A stretch of DNA of 21,471 nt from Pelomyxa schiedti (taxonomy: Eukaryota; Evosea; Pelobiontida; Pelomyxidae). Of the stretch, positions 10,064-20,000 are shown one piece after another (within the stretch, counting starts at the first letter, position 1; each line of letters opens with the position of its first letter). The position numbers were made by a program, and so were the translations under genes. The notes under the pieces were generated by a model. The model worked only from the letters and a program-made list of their open reading frames with translations. It had not been told where the DNA came from and did no database searches. The stretch covers positions 1 through 21,471 of the forward strand of contig JAHLWZ010000343.1 of assembly GCA_020536535.1 (NCBI GenBank). Direction: 5' to 3'.

Positions 10064-12961
10064 ATGTCAGACCGTACCACGACCAGCAGCAACGATGGCG
10101 ATTCGGGGTTGAACGATCAGATCGATGCCGGGATGTATCGCCTCGCTCGGTGCTACCTGTACGGGGAGCACGGCGTGCCCCGTGACGAAGCAAAGGGCGT
10201 GGCACTGCTGCAACGTGCTGCCCACGGCGGCGACGTGAGTGCCATGTTGAGGCTTGCGCGGTGCCACTGGCACGGTTGGCATGGCTTGCCAACGGACAGG
10301 GAAAAGGCAATTCGATTGTTTGAGGCTGTGCCTGGTGGAGGGGGCATGTGGGGCTTGGGGTGGAACCACTATAATGAACGCAGGGGAGCAACCTACAACG
10401 TGGATAAGGCTGTGTCAGCGTGGAAAAAGGGTGCGGAGCTGGGTGAACCACTTGCGCAGGTGGAACTTGGGTGGTGTTACCAAAACGGTGTGGGTGTGGA
10501 GTGTGATCCACAAAATGCTTTGTCACTGTTCAAAACAGCGTGCATCAAATTGCAGAGCCATTGGCGTATGGCTCAATGCTATTTGTGTGGTGAGGGTGTG
10601 GAGAGAGACTGGGAACAGGCTGTGGAGCTCCTCAAACAATGCCCCAAGATTGAGGGGAATGCACAGGCATACCTCGGGTGGTGCTACTTGTGGGGTTGTG
10701 GTGTGGAAAGGGACATGTCCAAGGCTGTTGAGCTGCTCAATAGTGCTCTTCTCAACAAATGGCACAGGGCTGGGGTATTCCTTGGGTGTTGTTACGAGAG
10801 GGGTTTGGGTGTGCGACAGGATATCAACAGGGCCAAGGAGTTGTACAACAATGCAAAGAAGTCCTCTCTTGAAGGTACACCGGCATTGACAGAACTGGGA
10901 GTGTATTTTCTCAGGGGTGATTGTGGAGCTCCAACTGACAAGAGGGCAGCTGTTGGATATTTCAGGATTGGCGCCGGGGGTGGCGATCCCGTTTCAATGT
11001 TCCACCTTGGTGTATGTCTAAGGGATGGTGATGGCGTTGGTTGTGACCTTGAGGAGTCACGCCTCTGGCTTGAGAAGGCTGCCAGGTTGGAACACAGAGG
11101 TGCACAGAAGATCCTTCTTCAACAACGCAAACCAACCACCATCTCCACTACTGATGGATCAACTGTGTGTTCCAACCTGGCACCTCACACAGCAACCACA
11201 ACAACTTTCCACAACAATGGAGGTTTGGAAGAGCACCGCAATGGTGAGGCAGAAGAGAGTTTGAAACAACAATGTGAATCTCTGAAAAGACGAATCATAG
11301 AGTTGGAAAAACAGAATGAGAAGGTACCTCCCCACGCCATTCACCTGATTCAATTTTCCTTTTCCTGCAGTTGCAACAAGAAAGCAAAACACTTGAGAGG
11401 CGTGTCTCAGACACAGAAGAAGCTCTGTCTCAACAACGAAAGACCGTTGAAGACTTGAGGAAAGACCTCATGGAAGAAGTGGAAATGTGCAAAAGATACA
11501 AGGTAGTGAATGGTGTTTCTGAAATCTCATTCTTTTGAAACAGAACACTGTGGACACAATGACGTCTCTGATTTCAGCGACAGCCGCTGATTTCAGGGTT
11601 GAGAAACTGCTTGGAACCGGCTCAAATGCAGCTGCATTCAAGGTGCAATACATCACAGGCAAAGGCACACCACCATCAGTTTCATCACTCAACAACAGAG
11701 GAGCAGGAGGGGAAGAATCAACACTTTCTTCAGCAAACAGCACCACAGACAGCACCAGCAGGAGGGAGATGGTGATGAAAGTGCTTTTCAACTGGGAGAA
11801 CACACCACAGCAGACGATGCTGAGGCAGAAATACATGGCTGAGTGTGTGATCCTCTCATTGCTTCCAAATCACTCAAATGTGATCCACCCCCTTGGTGCC
11901 TTGGTCCTCCCTTGGTGTGTGTGCACATTTTGTGATAATTATTAACTCACTCATTAATGCTCACCCACTCAACTCCTGATCCAGCCTCCCATCTGAATTT
12001 GTGGAGAAAATACCAAGTGAGAAAAAGTATTTCAGGGAAGAACTGTGCAACAACAAATCGTTGGCCATCCTCATGCCCCACTGTGGCATCACCTTGTCTG
12101 CGTTCCTCTCTTCTTCCTTCAGCATCCAGAAGAAAACAGTTGAATTGGCACACGATCTCCTTCTTCAAGGGCTCAAGGCTATCCACCACATCGAGTCACA
12201 TTCCATTGTTCACAGGTGCTAAGCTTTCTGTTCATGTTTGTTGTCATTAACAATCAGCACAACTCACACACAGGGACATCAAGGAAGACAACATTCTTGT
12301 TGATCCAGAGAGTGTCAAGCTGACACTGATCGACTTTGGCGAAGCGCAGCACTGCCTGAACACCAACCTTGAGTTGGCGGTTTCAACCACAACGACATCA
12401 TGGGGAAACACAGGCACGATGCCACCAGAGCTGAGTGTATTCCTCAAGAGTATCACGAGGGGAACCAGTGGTGTGTTCTCGTACTCAAAGTGTGACTCTT
12501 TTGCACTCGCCCTCACATTCTGGGATGCACTCTTACCAACACCCCACAAGTTCATTGGGAGCACATTGAACCGTGACATGAGTGTCTTCAACACCCATTC
12601 ACTCCTCAGTCAATTCCCTGTGCCTTCATTTTCCTCAGGTTCAGCATCAACACCAAGCACTTCAGGCTCACCAGCAAGACAAGAAGCCGAGCCACAGCCC
12701 AAGTCATTCCTTTCACGTGTTCTGCCTTTCACACTGTTTTCGTCATCAACGACTACAGCACCAACCCCCCAAGTTCAATCATTGCCCACATCAACGACAA
12801 CAACATCCAATGTGAGTGCTGCAGAAAATACACCTGACAGCAACAACAGGAGTGCCATCATGGTGGCGGTACAGTCAACACTGATTGGGCTGATGAACCC
12901 CGACAAGGCTGCCAGGCTCTCCACCACTGATGCAATCCCTCGTGTCACCATCAAGGACTGA
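10064..12961 (+). CDS. Sel1-repeat/coiled-coil/protein kinase (paralogue B, intact)
   Basis: Five exons (10064-11323, 11371-11502, 11544-11914, 11985-12215, 12274-12961) join without a frame break into 893 aa. Residues 25-355 hold nine Sel1-like repeats, solenoid units that usually mediate protein-protein contacts. A Thr/Ser linker and a coiled coil (about 395-464, including LERRVSDTEEALSQQRKTVE) follow. The kinase domain runs from about 480 to the end. Visible parts are a glycine loop (LLGTGSNAAAFKV), the ATP-binding Lys in VMKVLF, a helix-C Glu in MAECVILSLL, HRDIKEDN, DFGEA, an activation segment ending WGNTGTMPPEL, and KCDSFALALTFWDALL. All catalytic residues are present, so activity is expected, though the kinase is divergent and I cannot place it in a group or give a substrate. 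The loop between strands beta-2 and beta-3 is unusually long and Ser/Thr-rich, and about 100 low-complexity residues lie inside the C-lobe. The start matches paralogue C. Confidence 0.88.
11915..11984 (+). other. Intron 3 of paralogue B
   Basis: The 70-nt intron has donor TTG/GTGTGT and acceptor GATCCAG/C and joins LVLP to LPSEFVEKIP through a split codon. The same phase-2 position is used in paralogue C (19204-19263) and in its second kinase (20293-20357), so the intron predates the duplications. Its first 62 nt are almost identical to paralogue A. Confidence 0.8.
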
Positions 12962-12992
12962 ACAGTACTTGGTTACGGGGGACAACCATAAC

Positions 12993-12998
12993 AATAAA
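12993..12998 (+). other. Putative poly(A) signal of paralogue B
   Basis: An exact AATAAA lies 31 nt downstream of the TGA stop, a plausible distance for 3'-end processing. Confidence 0.5.
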
Positions 12999-13160
12999 CA
13001 ACACTAACCAACGACACCCGCCCCCGCCATTAACCGTCGTCGAACCACCCACACCCGCACTCCAAGGCTGAGCAAAAACCTGATCGCGATCGTGTCTCGC
13101 AAGGGGACTTGGGGTCAAATCATTTGCACAAAAAGGTGTGAAAAACCAAAATCACCGCCG

Positions 13161-15416
13161 ATGTACCACACCACAACTGTCGACGACCCACATTGCCAAG
13201 AAACCAGCACAACAACAACATCGGCCGATGCGAGGGCGACGGCGCTGTCACGCGCCGTGTGGGTGTCGCGCATCGTGTGGGACTGGGTGGTGCCGTGGCT
13301 GGTGCCCCCCAGCCGCGGGCCGCACGGCGAAAAAGGAGCCGCGCCGGCGATGACCCGGGAGCAGGCGGCGGCGCTGTGCGGGGTGGCCGAGGCGATGTTC
13401 CCGCTGCGCAGGTTGGCACGCAGGGCCCTGGTGGCGCGCTGCACCAAGTGGCACGTCGCGCTGAGGGCAGCAGCCGAGGCCGGTAGCACATCGTGCGTGG
13501 ACTGGCTGCTCACCACAAGGAGGAGGACAGCGGATGAGGAGGAGGCGGCGAGAGATGGAGAGGGAGAGGGGGAAGCCGTTGTTCAACTAGTGTCACAACA
13601 GGAGAAGAGGGTGAGGAGGAGGAGGAGGAACAACAAGGAGTTCATGTGTGTGCTTGGGGGTTTGTGTGAGGGTGGCCACTTGGCGATGGCCCAGAACCTC
13701 GTCGATGGTGATTGGCCTGGACTCGCCTGGGTGGAGTATCCTCCTCTGCTTGGAGGAGCAGATCATGGTGAGGCTGCGGCGCGGAGCCACGGTAATATTG
13801 ATTGCGGGAATCGGGAGCTTGGTGACTACGTGCGGGATTCCCAAATCCTGACTGGAGTGTGCCAGAGGGGATGGGGTGATGTGGCCAAGTGGATTGTCCA
13901 GAGGTTTGAAATCAGGGAACTGTGGGAGTTCGTTAAGCCAATGGGTGCAGCACTGGAAGGGGGTCACCTGGAGTTGGCTCAGTGGATGGCGGGCACATTC
14001 AACTTGTTGGAGAGGTTCAGAGAATATTCCATGATGAAATTCCACACCCAGGCATGCAAGAGCGAGAACCTGGAGGTTGTCAAGTGGTACTTCGAAAGGA
14101 GTCCACCATTGGAAGATTCTGGTGCCATCCTCGCCACCTTCTGTGCTTGCCTTGAGGGGAAAAAAAGCAACAGTTGCGTGGAGATATGCAAGTACGCGAG
14201 GGAGTACCTTGGGTTGCCTTGTGATCCTGATTCTGATTGGTTCAATGAGCTTTCCAGAATCAGGAGAGTTGACGTGTTGCAGTGGGTGGTATCTGAATTC
14301 AATGTTGCTCCCTCAATTGATGATGCTGGGATGTACTGCCAAAGGAGAAATGCACTCGAGTTTCTCAAGTTCCTGCTTGTGGACGGTTTGGATGGGCAGC
14401 CTATTCTGACAGCAACACCAGCGCTATTTATCTCAGCCTGCAAGGGCATAAAGGGAAGCAATAGCATGCAGGTCGTGAAGTGGTTGTCAACGAGGGTGAA
14501 TACACCGCTTTCCGCAGAGGAGATTGACCTCTCGTTCATCACAGCGTTGGCCAACAACGAAACCTCGATTGCGAGGTGGCTGGAAGATTCCCACCACATC
14601 TTGGCGCAGAATGCAGGAGGCCCAAAGGCAGTGCGTCTCATTTTCAGGGTGTGCAGAGCAATGCCTAGGTTCGGCAGAGAATCAGCAGGGATTGAGTGGC
14701 TCCTTGATCACTTGGATCTCCACTCAGCCACTCCACAACAGATAACGCGGCTCGTTCTGGACAGCGTGGAAGACAACGTGACAGATCACAAGTCGCTGCA
14801 AGCTGTAATCCTCCTTCTTGAGAAGTTCCAGTCGGTAATCCCCGAAGAAAACAAGTTGGACCTCATCTCCTCTGTCCTGCAGCACAGCATTAATGATGAA
14901 CCCGAACAAGTCCAAAGGATCACCACATTGATGGGTGGAATCATCAGGAGCAACAAGCCAGCAATCTCCAGGTGCCTTGCTGAGTGCTGTTACTTTGGCT
15001 CCACCAAGGCAGTCAAGTGGCTGATCACACAGTTCCATCTCGAGCGTGGGCACATAACAGCTTACAACAACACAATCCTCATTAAAGTGGTGTCAATGGG
15101 ACAAGAGTGCTGCGCAGAGTGGCTCATCAATCAGTTCGGCATCACATTTGATGAGATACAGCCTGTGAGTCACGTCTTTCTGGATGGATTCCCCACAATG
15201 AAGATGCTAGTGGAGGTTTTCCCAGGGATCACAGGCACCAACATCAAGGAGAAGCTCCTTCCACTTGTGTGCCAATCACCAATCATTGCGCAGTTCACAT
15301 TGAGGCACTTCCCTGAAGTGACAAGGGAGGACATTGCTGGACCCTGTTCCACCTCGTATGGTAGTACTTCAGACACACATTGCTGGCTCATTGACACACC
15401 ACAAGAACAACACTGA
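13161..15416 (+). CDS. Ankyrin-like repeat protein, single exon
   Basis: The frame is open from further upstream, but the first in-frame ATG is at 13161, giving 751 aa. Residues 35-60 hold a Trp-rich segment (VWVSRIVWDWVVPWLVP). Irregular ankyrin-type helical repeats then run from about 95 to 680. Recognisable units include AAAEAGSTSCVDWLL, GGHLELAQWMAG, SENLEVVKWYFER, MQVVKWLSTRV, GSTKAVKWLITQFHL and QECCAEWLINQFGI. The recurring (V/A)xWL pattern matches degenerate ankyrin repeats common in amoebae and in large DNA viruses of amoebae. The likely role is protein binding, with no catalytic domain seen. An Arg/Glu-rich charged insert (about 118-156) interrupts the early repeats. The 5' coding region (about 13230-13560) is strongly GC-rich. 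The gene has no introns and meets the decayed minus-strand gene tail to tail. Confidence 0.78.
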   Translation: MYHTTTVDDPHCQETSTTTTSADARATALSRAVWVSRIVWDWVVPWLVPPSRGPHGEKGAAPAMTREQAAALCGVAEAMFPLRRLARRALVARCTKWHVALRAAAEAGSTSCVDWLLTTRRRTADEEEAARDGEGEGEAVVQLVSQQEKRVRRRRRNNKEFMCVLGGLCEGGHLAMAQNLVDGDWPGLAWVEYPPLLGGADHGEAAARSHGNIDCGNRELGDYVRDSQILTGVCQRGWGDVAKWIVQRFEIRELWEFVKPMGAALEGGHLELAQWMAGTFNLLERFREYSMMKFHTQACKSENLEVVKWYFERSPPLEDSGAILATFCACLEGKKSNSCVEICKYAREYLGLPCDPDSDWFNELSRIRRVDVLQWVVSEFNVAPSIDDAGMYCQRRNALEFLKFLLVDGLDGQPILTATPALFISACKGIKGSNSMQVVKWLSTRVNTPLSAEEIDLSFITALANNETSIARWLEDSHHILAQNAGGPKAVRLIFRVCRAMPRFGRESAGIEWLLDHLDLHSATPQQITRLVLDSVEDNVTDHKSLQAVILLLEKFQSVIPEENKLDLISSVLQHSINDEPEQVQRITTLMGGIIRSNKPAISRCLAECCYFGSTKAVKWLITQFHLERGHITAYNNTILIKVVSMGQECCAEWLINQFGITFDEIQPVSHVFLDGFPTMKMLVEVFPGITGTNIKEKLLPLVCQSPIIAQFTLRHFPEVTREDIAGPCSTSYGSTSDTHCWLIDTPQEQH

Positions 15417-16809
15417 ATCTTAAGAAATTTCTTTTGATTTTTTTTAGAAATGGGGACATGACATCAGAAGCAACCAAACCATCAGTGTAGGGCTGCAATA
15501 ACCCTCTGCGAGTCAGTTCAGTGAGTTTGGAGGGCCAGTGTGGCCGAGGTAGTACAGCAAAAGCGTTTCTTGACTCAACATAATTGGCAAGGTTGAACTC
15601 CTCGTAGGGAGAACTCACCCATTGAAGAAGAAAACAAAACCTGAAAATATCGTGGGAGAATTGTGAAGAAGTTTCATCCAGGAGACCATTTGGGTGTCGG
15701 GGAATAGTTGTAGTGCAAAGGAAGAGGGCAACTGCAACTGGAAGCTTTAAGTCCTTCGAGAAAAGCTTGCACAAGTGGCATGGAATGCAGCATTCTGAGT
15801 TTACTCGTTAGTTTACCATCAGTATTGTGAAAGGGAACAGAGGGAGACACACCATCACCTTCTTCCTGTAGTCGCATCCAGTGAGGACTGCCAAGTCAAC
15901 AATCCAGGAAGGTTTGAAGGGTGTGTGCACACAGTGACAGAATCTCAGAGTTTGAGCTCCCAAGGGCTCGAACAACTCTGATTGGTTGTCCTTTGGAAGA
16001 GAGCTTTGTTGTGTGCTCCAGCAGTATTTCCCTTTTTGCCAAATATCAGATTTTTTCTTTTTGTGAGGGCATGCATACTATGACAGTTGTAACTATGGCG
16101 AACTTGTGCTTTTCAATTGTATATTTCTTTCCAAGTGTGTGGTGGAACAAATCAAGATTCCCACATTTCATGAACTCTTTGATATCCATAATCCTTCGGT
16201 TCTGTTTCTCAGTCACTTTCGGAATGGAAATTGCCGGAGTGAATCCATTTAAGACCTACAACAAACATAAAAACATATAGATATTGAATTAGGCGGTCAC
16301 AAACAGTCAAAGAGTTATGTGTTGATGGAAGAAAAAGACACACCACTAAAAGCTTAACTTGATGCTCCACAACCACCTGCGGAACCAATAGCCCACTGCT
16401 CGTGAAAATTCGGGACAACTTCCACCCATTACACAAAACTCTGCCTTCTGGGTAATGCTATCGTCAACGTCAGAGCCCCAGCAAAGCCTGCGTTGTTGTT
16501 AGGTTTGCTTGACGGAAACAAACAAACAAACAAACAAACAAACAAACAAACAAACAAACAAACAAACAAACAAACAAACAAACAAACAAACAAACAAACA
16601 AACAAACAAACAAACAAACAAACAAACAAACAAACAAACCTTGTTAAGAGCCTGTTAATCAGAGCACGTGCGTCCACCACCAAGGTCTTAGTTTGATTTT
16701 TTTGTGTGAAAGCGAAAAATGACAGGAACAGTACCTTTCCAGCTACACAGCACTGCGTCCCCCAATTGGGCAGCTCACTCAGTGTTCCCTGCAACTTGTC
16801 GACACCCAT
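15390..16809 (-). pseudogene. Decayed Asteroid-type (XPG-fold) nuclease gene
   Basis: On the minus strand an exon starts ATG at 16809 (MGVDKLQGTLSELPNWGTQ) and splices at 16735/16686 into TLVVDARALINRLLTR, with the first acidic motif of XPG/FEN nucleases. The next intron (16639-16488) is nearly all AAAC repeat. Exon 3 (from 16487) gives MGGSCPEFSRAVGYWFRR, like the GGDY...F motif of Asteroid proteins. A frameshift near 16377-16381 precedes VEHQVKLLV, which splices (16343-16256) to VLNGFTPAISIPKVTEKQNR. That matches the family VVLDGG motif with the catalytic Asp changed to Asn. Downstream pieces include WIVDLAVLTGCDYRKK and LKLPVAVALFL, the latter at the point where human ASTE1 has a similar stretch. 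The central acidic motifs (EADR- and DSDF-like) are not found. Together these indicate a relic rather than a working nuclease. The 3' limit is uncertain, because the frame runs to 15388 inside the neighbouring stop. Confidence 0.6.
16516..16639. repeat. (AAAC)31 tetranucleotide microsatellite
   Basis: There are 31 perfect tandem copies of AAAC (124 bp) with no interruption. In my model of the Asteroid-type gene the repeat fills most of a 152-nt intron on the minus strand, read as GTTT, and its first unit supplies the GTTTGT splice donor. Confidence 0.97.
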
Positions 16810-17013
16810 CCCCTATTTTATCGTGTCACAACTTTTGGACTTCCCTCGGTTTTTGATTGAGTTGAAACAAGTGTACAGGTGGTCACGTGGCAGCGCACAT
16901 TCCACTACACTTCACTGCTTCGGGGTTCCCTTTGGGGTCCGGTGAGTCAGGCTGTCCCGCGCCTGAGTTTTTCACAGAACTCCACCTTTTTGATCAAGGG
17001 AGCGGTGTTGGTG
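16810..17013. promoter_or_regulatory. Divergent upstream region of Asteroid-type gene and paralogue C
   Basis: This 204-bp spacer separates the ATG of the minus-strand relic from the ATG of paralogue C. Paralogue C's frame stays open upstream to 16879, but the MSNS start matches paralogue B, so I treat it as 5' untranslated and promoter sequence. No defined element is visible. Confidence 0.4.
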
Positions 17014-20000
17014 ATGTCAAACAGTACTATCACCACGAGTACCAATGACAATTCTGAGTACGTCAGGAGGTTGACTGATATGGTCGCTGCTGGGGACACC
17101 TACGCTATGGAGAGTCTCGCCGAGTGTTACCTGTGCGGGGAGCATGGCGTGCCCCATGACGCCGCAAAGGGCCTGGCGCTGCTGCAACGTGCCTCCAGCG
17201 GGGGCAACGCGTGTGCCATGTTGATGCTCGCTTGGTACCACTGGGAGGGTTCCCACGGCTTGCCAAGGGACATGGGCAAGGCACACCAATTGTACGAGGC
17301 TGTGCCCCGTGGAATGGGATTGTGGAGCTTGGGCAATAACTACTACTACGGATACAGAGTAGATCGCGACGTACACAAGGCTGTGTCACTGTGGAAAAAG
17401 GGTGCCGAATTGGGCGATCATCAGTCAATGGTGGAGCTTGGGTGGTGTTACAAGAATGGCGTGGGGGTGGAGTGCCATCCACAAAATGCTTTTTCATTAT
17501 TCAAAACAGCATGCAGCAAAGATCACCGGTGCCAATGGTGTCTGGCTCAATGTTATTTGTGTGGTGAGGGTGTGGAGAGAAGAGACTTGGCACAGGCTGT
17601 GGAGCTCCTCAAGGTGTGCACACCAAATGAGGATGATGGGAATGCGCAAGCCTACCTCGGGTGGTGCTACTTGTGGGGTTGTGGAGTGGAAAGGGATGTT
17701 TCAAAGGCTATCGAGCTGTTCAACAGTACTCTTCCAAACCAAAGGGCTGAGGTATTCCTTGGGTGTTGTCATGAAAGGGGTTTGGGTGTGAGACAGGACA
17801 TCAACAGGGCCAAGGAGTTGTACAACAATGCGAAATTGTGCCATATTGATTGCTCAACACCTTTGACAGAACTGGGAGTGCATTTTCTCAGGGGTGATTG
17901 TGGAGCTCCAACAGACAAGAGAGCAGCTGTTGGATATTTCAGGATGGGTGCCGAGGTTGGTGATCCCGTTTCAATGTTCCACCTTGGTGTGTGCCTCAGG
18001 GATGGTGATGGTGTTGATTGTGACGTGAAGGAGTCACGCCTCTGGTTGGAGAAGGCTGCCAGGTTGGAACACAGAGGTGCACAGAAGATCATTGCTCCAC
18101 AACACAAATCCACCACTTCCGCTGATGATACAACTGTGGAACACAACACAACCGAGTCGTGTGCCCCAGCAACCACACCAACCTCCCACAAAAATGCAGT
18201 CTTGGAAGGGCACAACAACCTGACCCACTGTGACTGCGTCAGTCTGAGACAACAATGTGAATCGATGAAACAAATAATCACGGAACTGGAAGAACAGAAG
18301 GAAAAGGTACAAACATCCCTGCTCTAAGATCTACCCAGTAATTCCTTTTCCTTCCAGTTGTTGAAAGGGCTCGTACAAGCCAATGCAACTCTCAGTCAAC
18401 ACCAAACTGCTGTTGACAATCTGCAAGGTAAAGTGAAGGAAGAAGTGGAAAAGGGTACAAGATACAAGGTGTTTCTCGTGCTTCCACATTTTCCCATTCA
18501 CCCTCAAACAGAAACTCTGGGCGGACTCAACAAAGAAGAATGAAGAGGTATTTGGTGCTGAAAAAAAAGGAACCATTTTTCTTCTTTTTGGTAACAGTGC
18601 TTCCTCTTTCACTCCTCAAAAAGCTCCAGAAAGAAAAGGAACAACTTGAGAGGCGTGTCTCAGACACAGAAGTAGCTCTCTTTCAACAACAAAATTCTGT
18701 GGAAAATCTGAGGAGAGCTCTCACAGATGAAGTGGAAATGTGCAAGAGCTACAAGGTGTTCCTTTCTTCCGTCCAACCAATTCCATCAACTCACAAGCAC
18801 AGAACACCGTGGAGACAATGACATCACTTATTTCAGCAACACCTGCTGATTTCAGGGTCCAGAAACTGCTTGGTACTGCTTCGAATGCTGCTGCCTTCCA
18901 GGTTCAATTTCATACAACAATCAATAGCCCCACGCAGGGCGGTACTACATCATCATCATCATTATCATCATTATCACCATCATCATCATCATCATCATCA
19001 TCACCACCACCATCATCATCACCTTCAAAATCAATGTGTCTTTATAGTTCAACAGCAATGGTGATGAAAGTCCTTCTCAACTGGGAGAACACACCCCAAC
19101 AGATGAGGCTGAGGCAGAAATACATGGCTGAGTGTGTGATCCTCTCATTGCTTCCTATTCACCGAAATTTGATCCACCCTCTTGGTTCCTTGGCCCTCCC
19201 TTGGTGTGTGCTTTTTCACAAATCGTTTTTTATGTGTTTTAAAAACCCCAACATCACATTCAGCCTTCCAGCTGCATTTGTGGAGACGCTACCAAGGGAA
19301 AAAAAGAATTTTCTGGAAGAACTGTGCCACACCAAGTCGTTGGCCATCCTCATGCCCCATTGTGGCATCAGCCTGTCTTCATTCCTCTCTTCCTTCAGCA
19401 CCCAGAGCAAGAAGATAGTTGAAGTGGCACATGATCTCCTTCTTCAAGGGCTTAAGGCGATCCATCACATCGAGTCACATTCAATTGTCCACAGGTATTT
19501 GTGTATTTCTGTTTTTTGTTGTAATTAACAAAGAGCACACCACACAGGGACATCAAAGATGACAACATTCTTGTTGTCCAAGAGAGTGGAAAGCTGACGC
19601 TTATTGACTTTGGCGAGGCACAGAACTGCCCATATGCTGACCTCCAAGTGGATGTTTCCCCCACAACAACATCATGGGGAAACACCAGCACAATACCACC
19701 AGAGCTGAGCATGTTCCTCAAGAGGGAAACCAGTGGTGTGTTCTCATACTCAAAGTGTGACTCCTTTGCACTTGCACTCACATTCTGGGATGCACTTGCC
19801 AAAATCCCACAAGTTTATTGGGAGCACACAGAACCGTGACATGAGTGCATTCAACACCCAGTCTCTACTAGCTGACTTCCCTCTCCAAGTATTTTCATCT
19901 GCACAGACAGGGTCAGGACCAGTGCTGATTGGGCTGATGAACCCCGATAAGAGTGCAAGGCTTGCTACCAGTAAAGCAATATCCATGCTTGAGGGTTCTG

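Noticed and set aside
13092-13160. Upstream GTG start for the ankyrin-like gene
   Set aside because: Eukaryotic initiation strongly prefers ATG, and the first in-frame ATG is at 13161. The upstream residues show no conserved feature.
16516-16639. CRISPR-like array
   Set aside because: The units are 4 bp with no spacers, so this is a simple microsatellite.
16429-16809. A minus-strand protein with FVCL repeats
   Set aside because: The repeated residues are only the translation of the AAAC microsatellite. The flanking exon-like parts fit the Asteroid-type gene with the repeat as intron.
19204-19263. 60-nt in-frame segment in kinase 1 of paralogue C as coding sequence
   Set aside because: It has no stop and is a multiple of three, but intron donors and acceptors at the same phase occur in B and in kinase 2, and the residues are absent from them.
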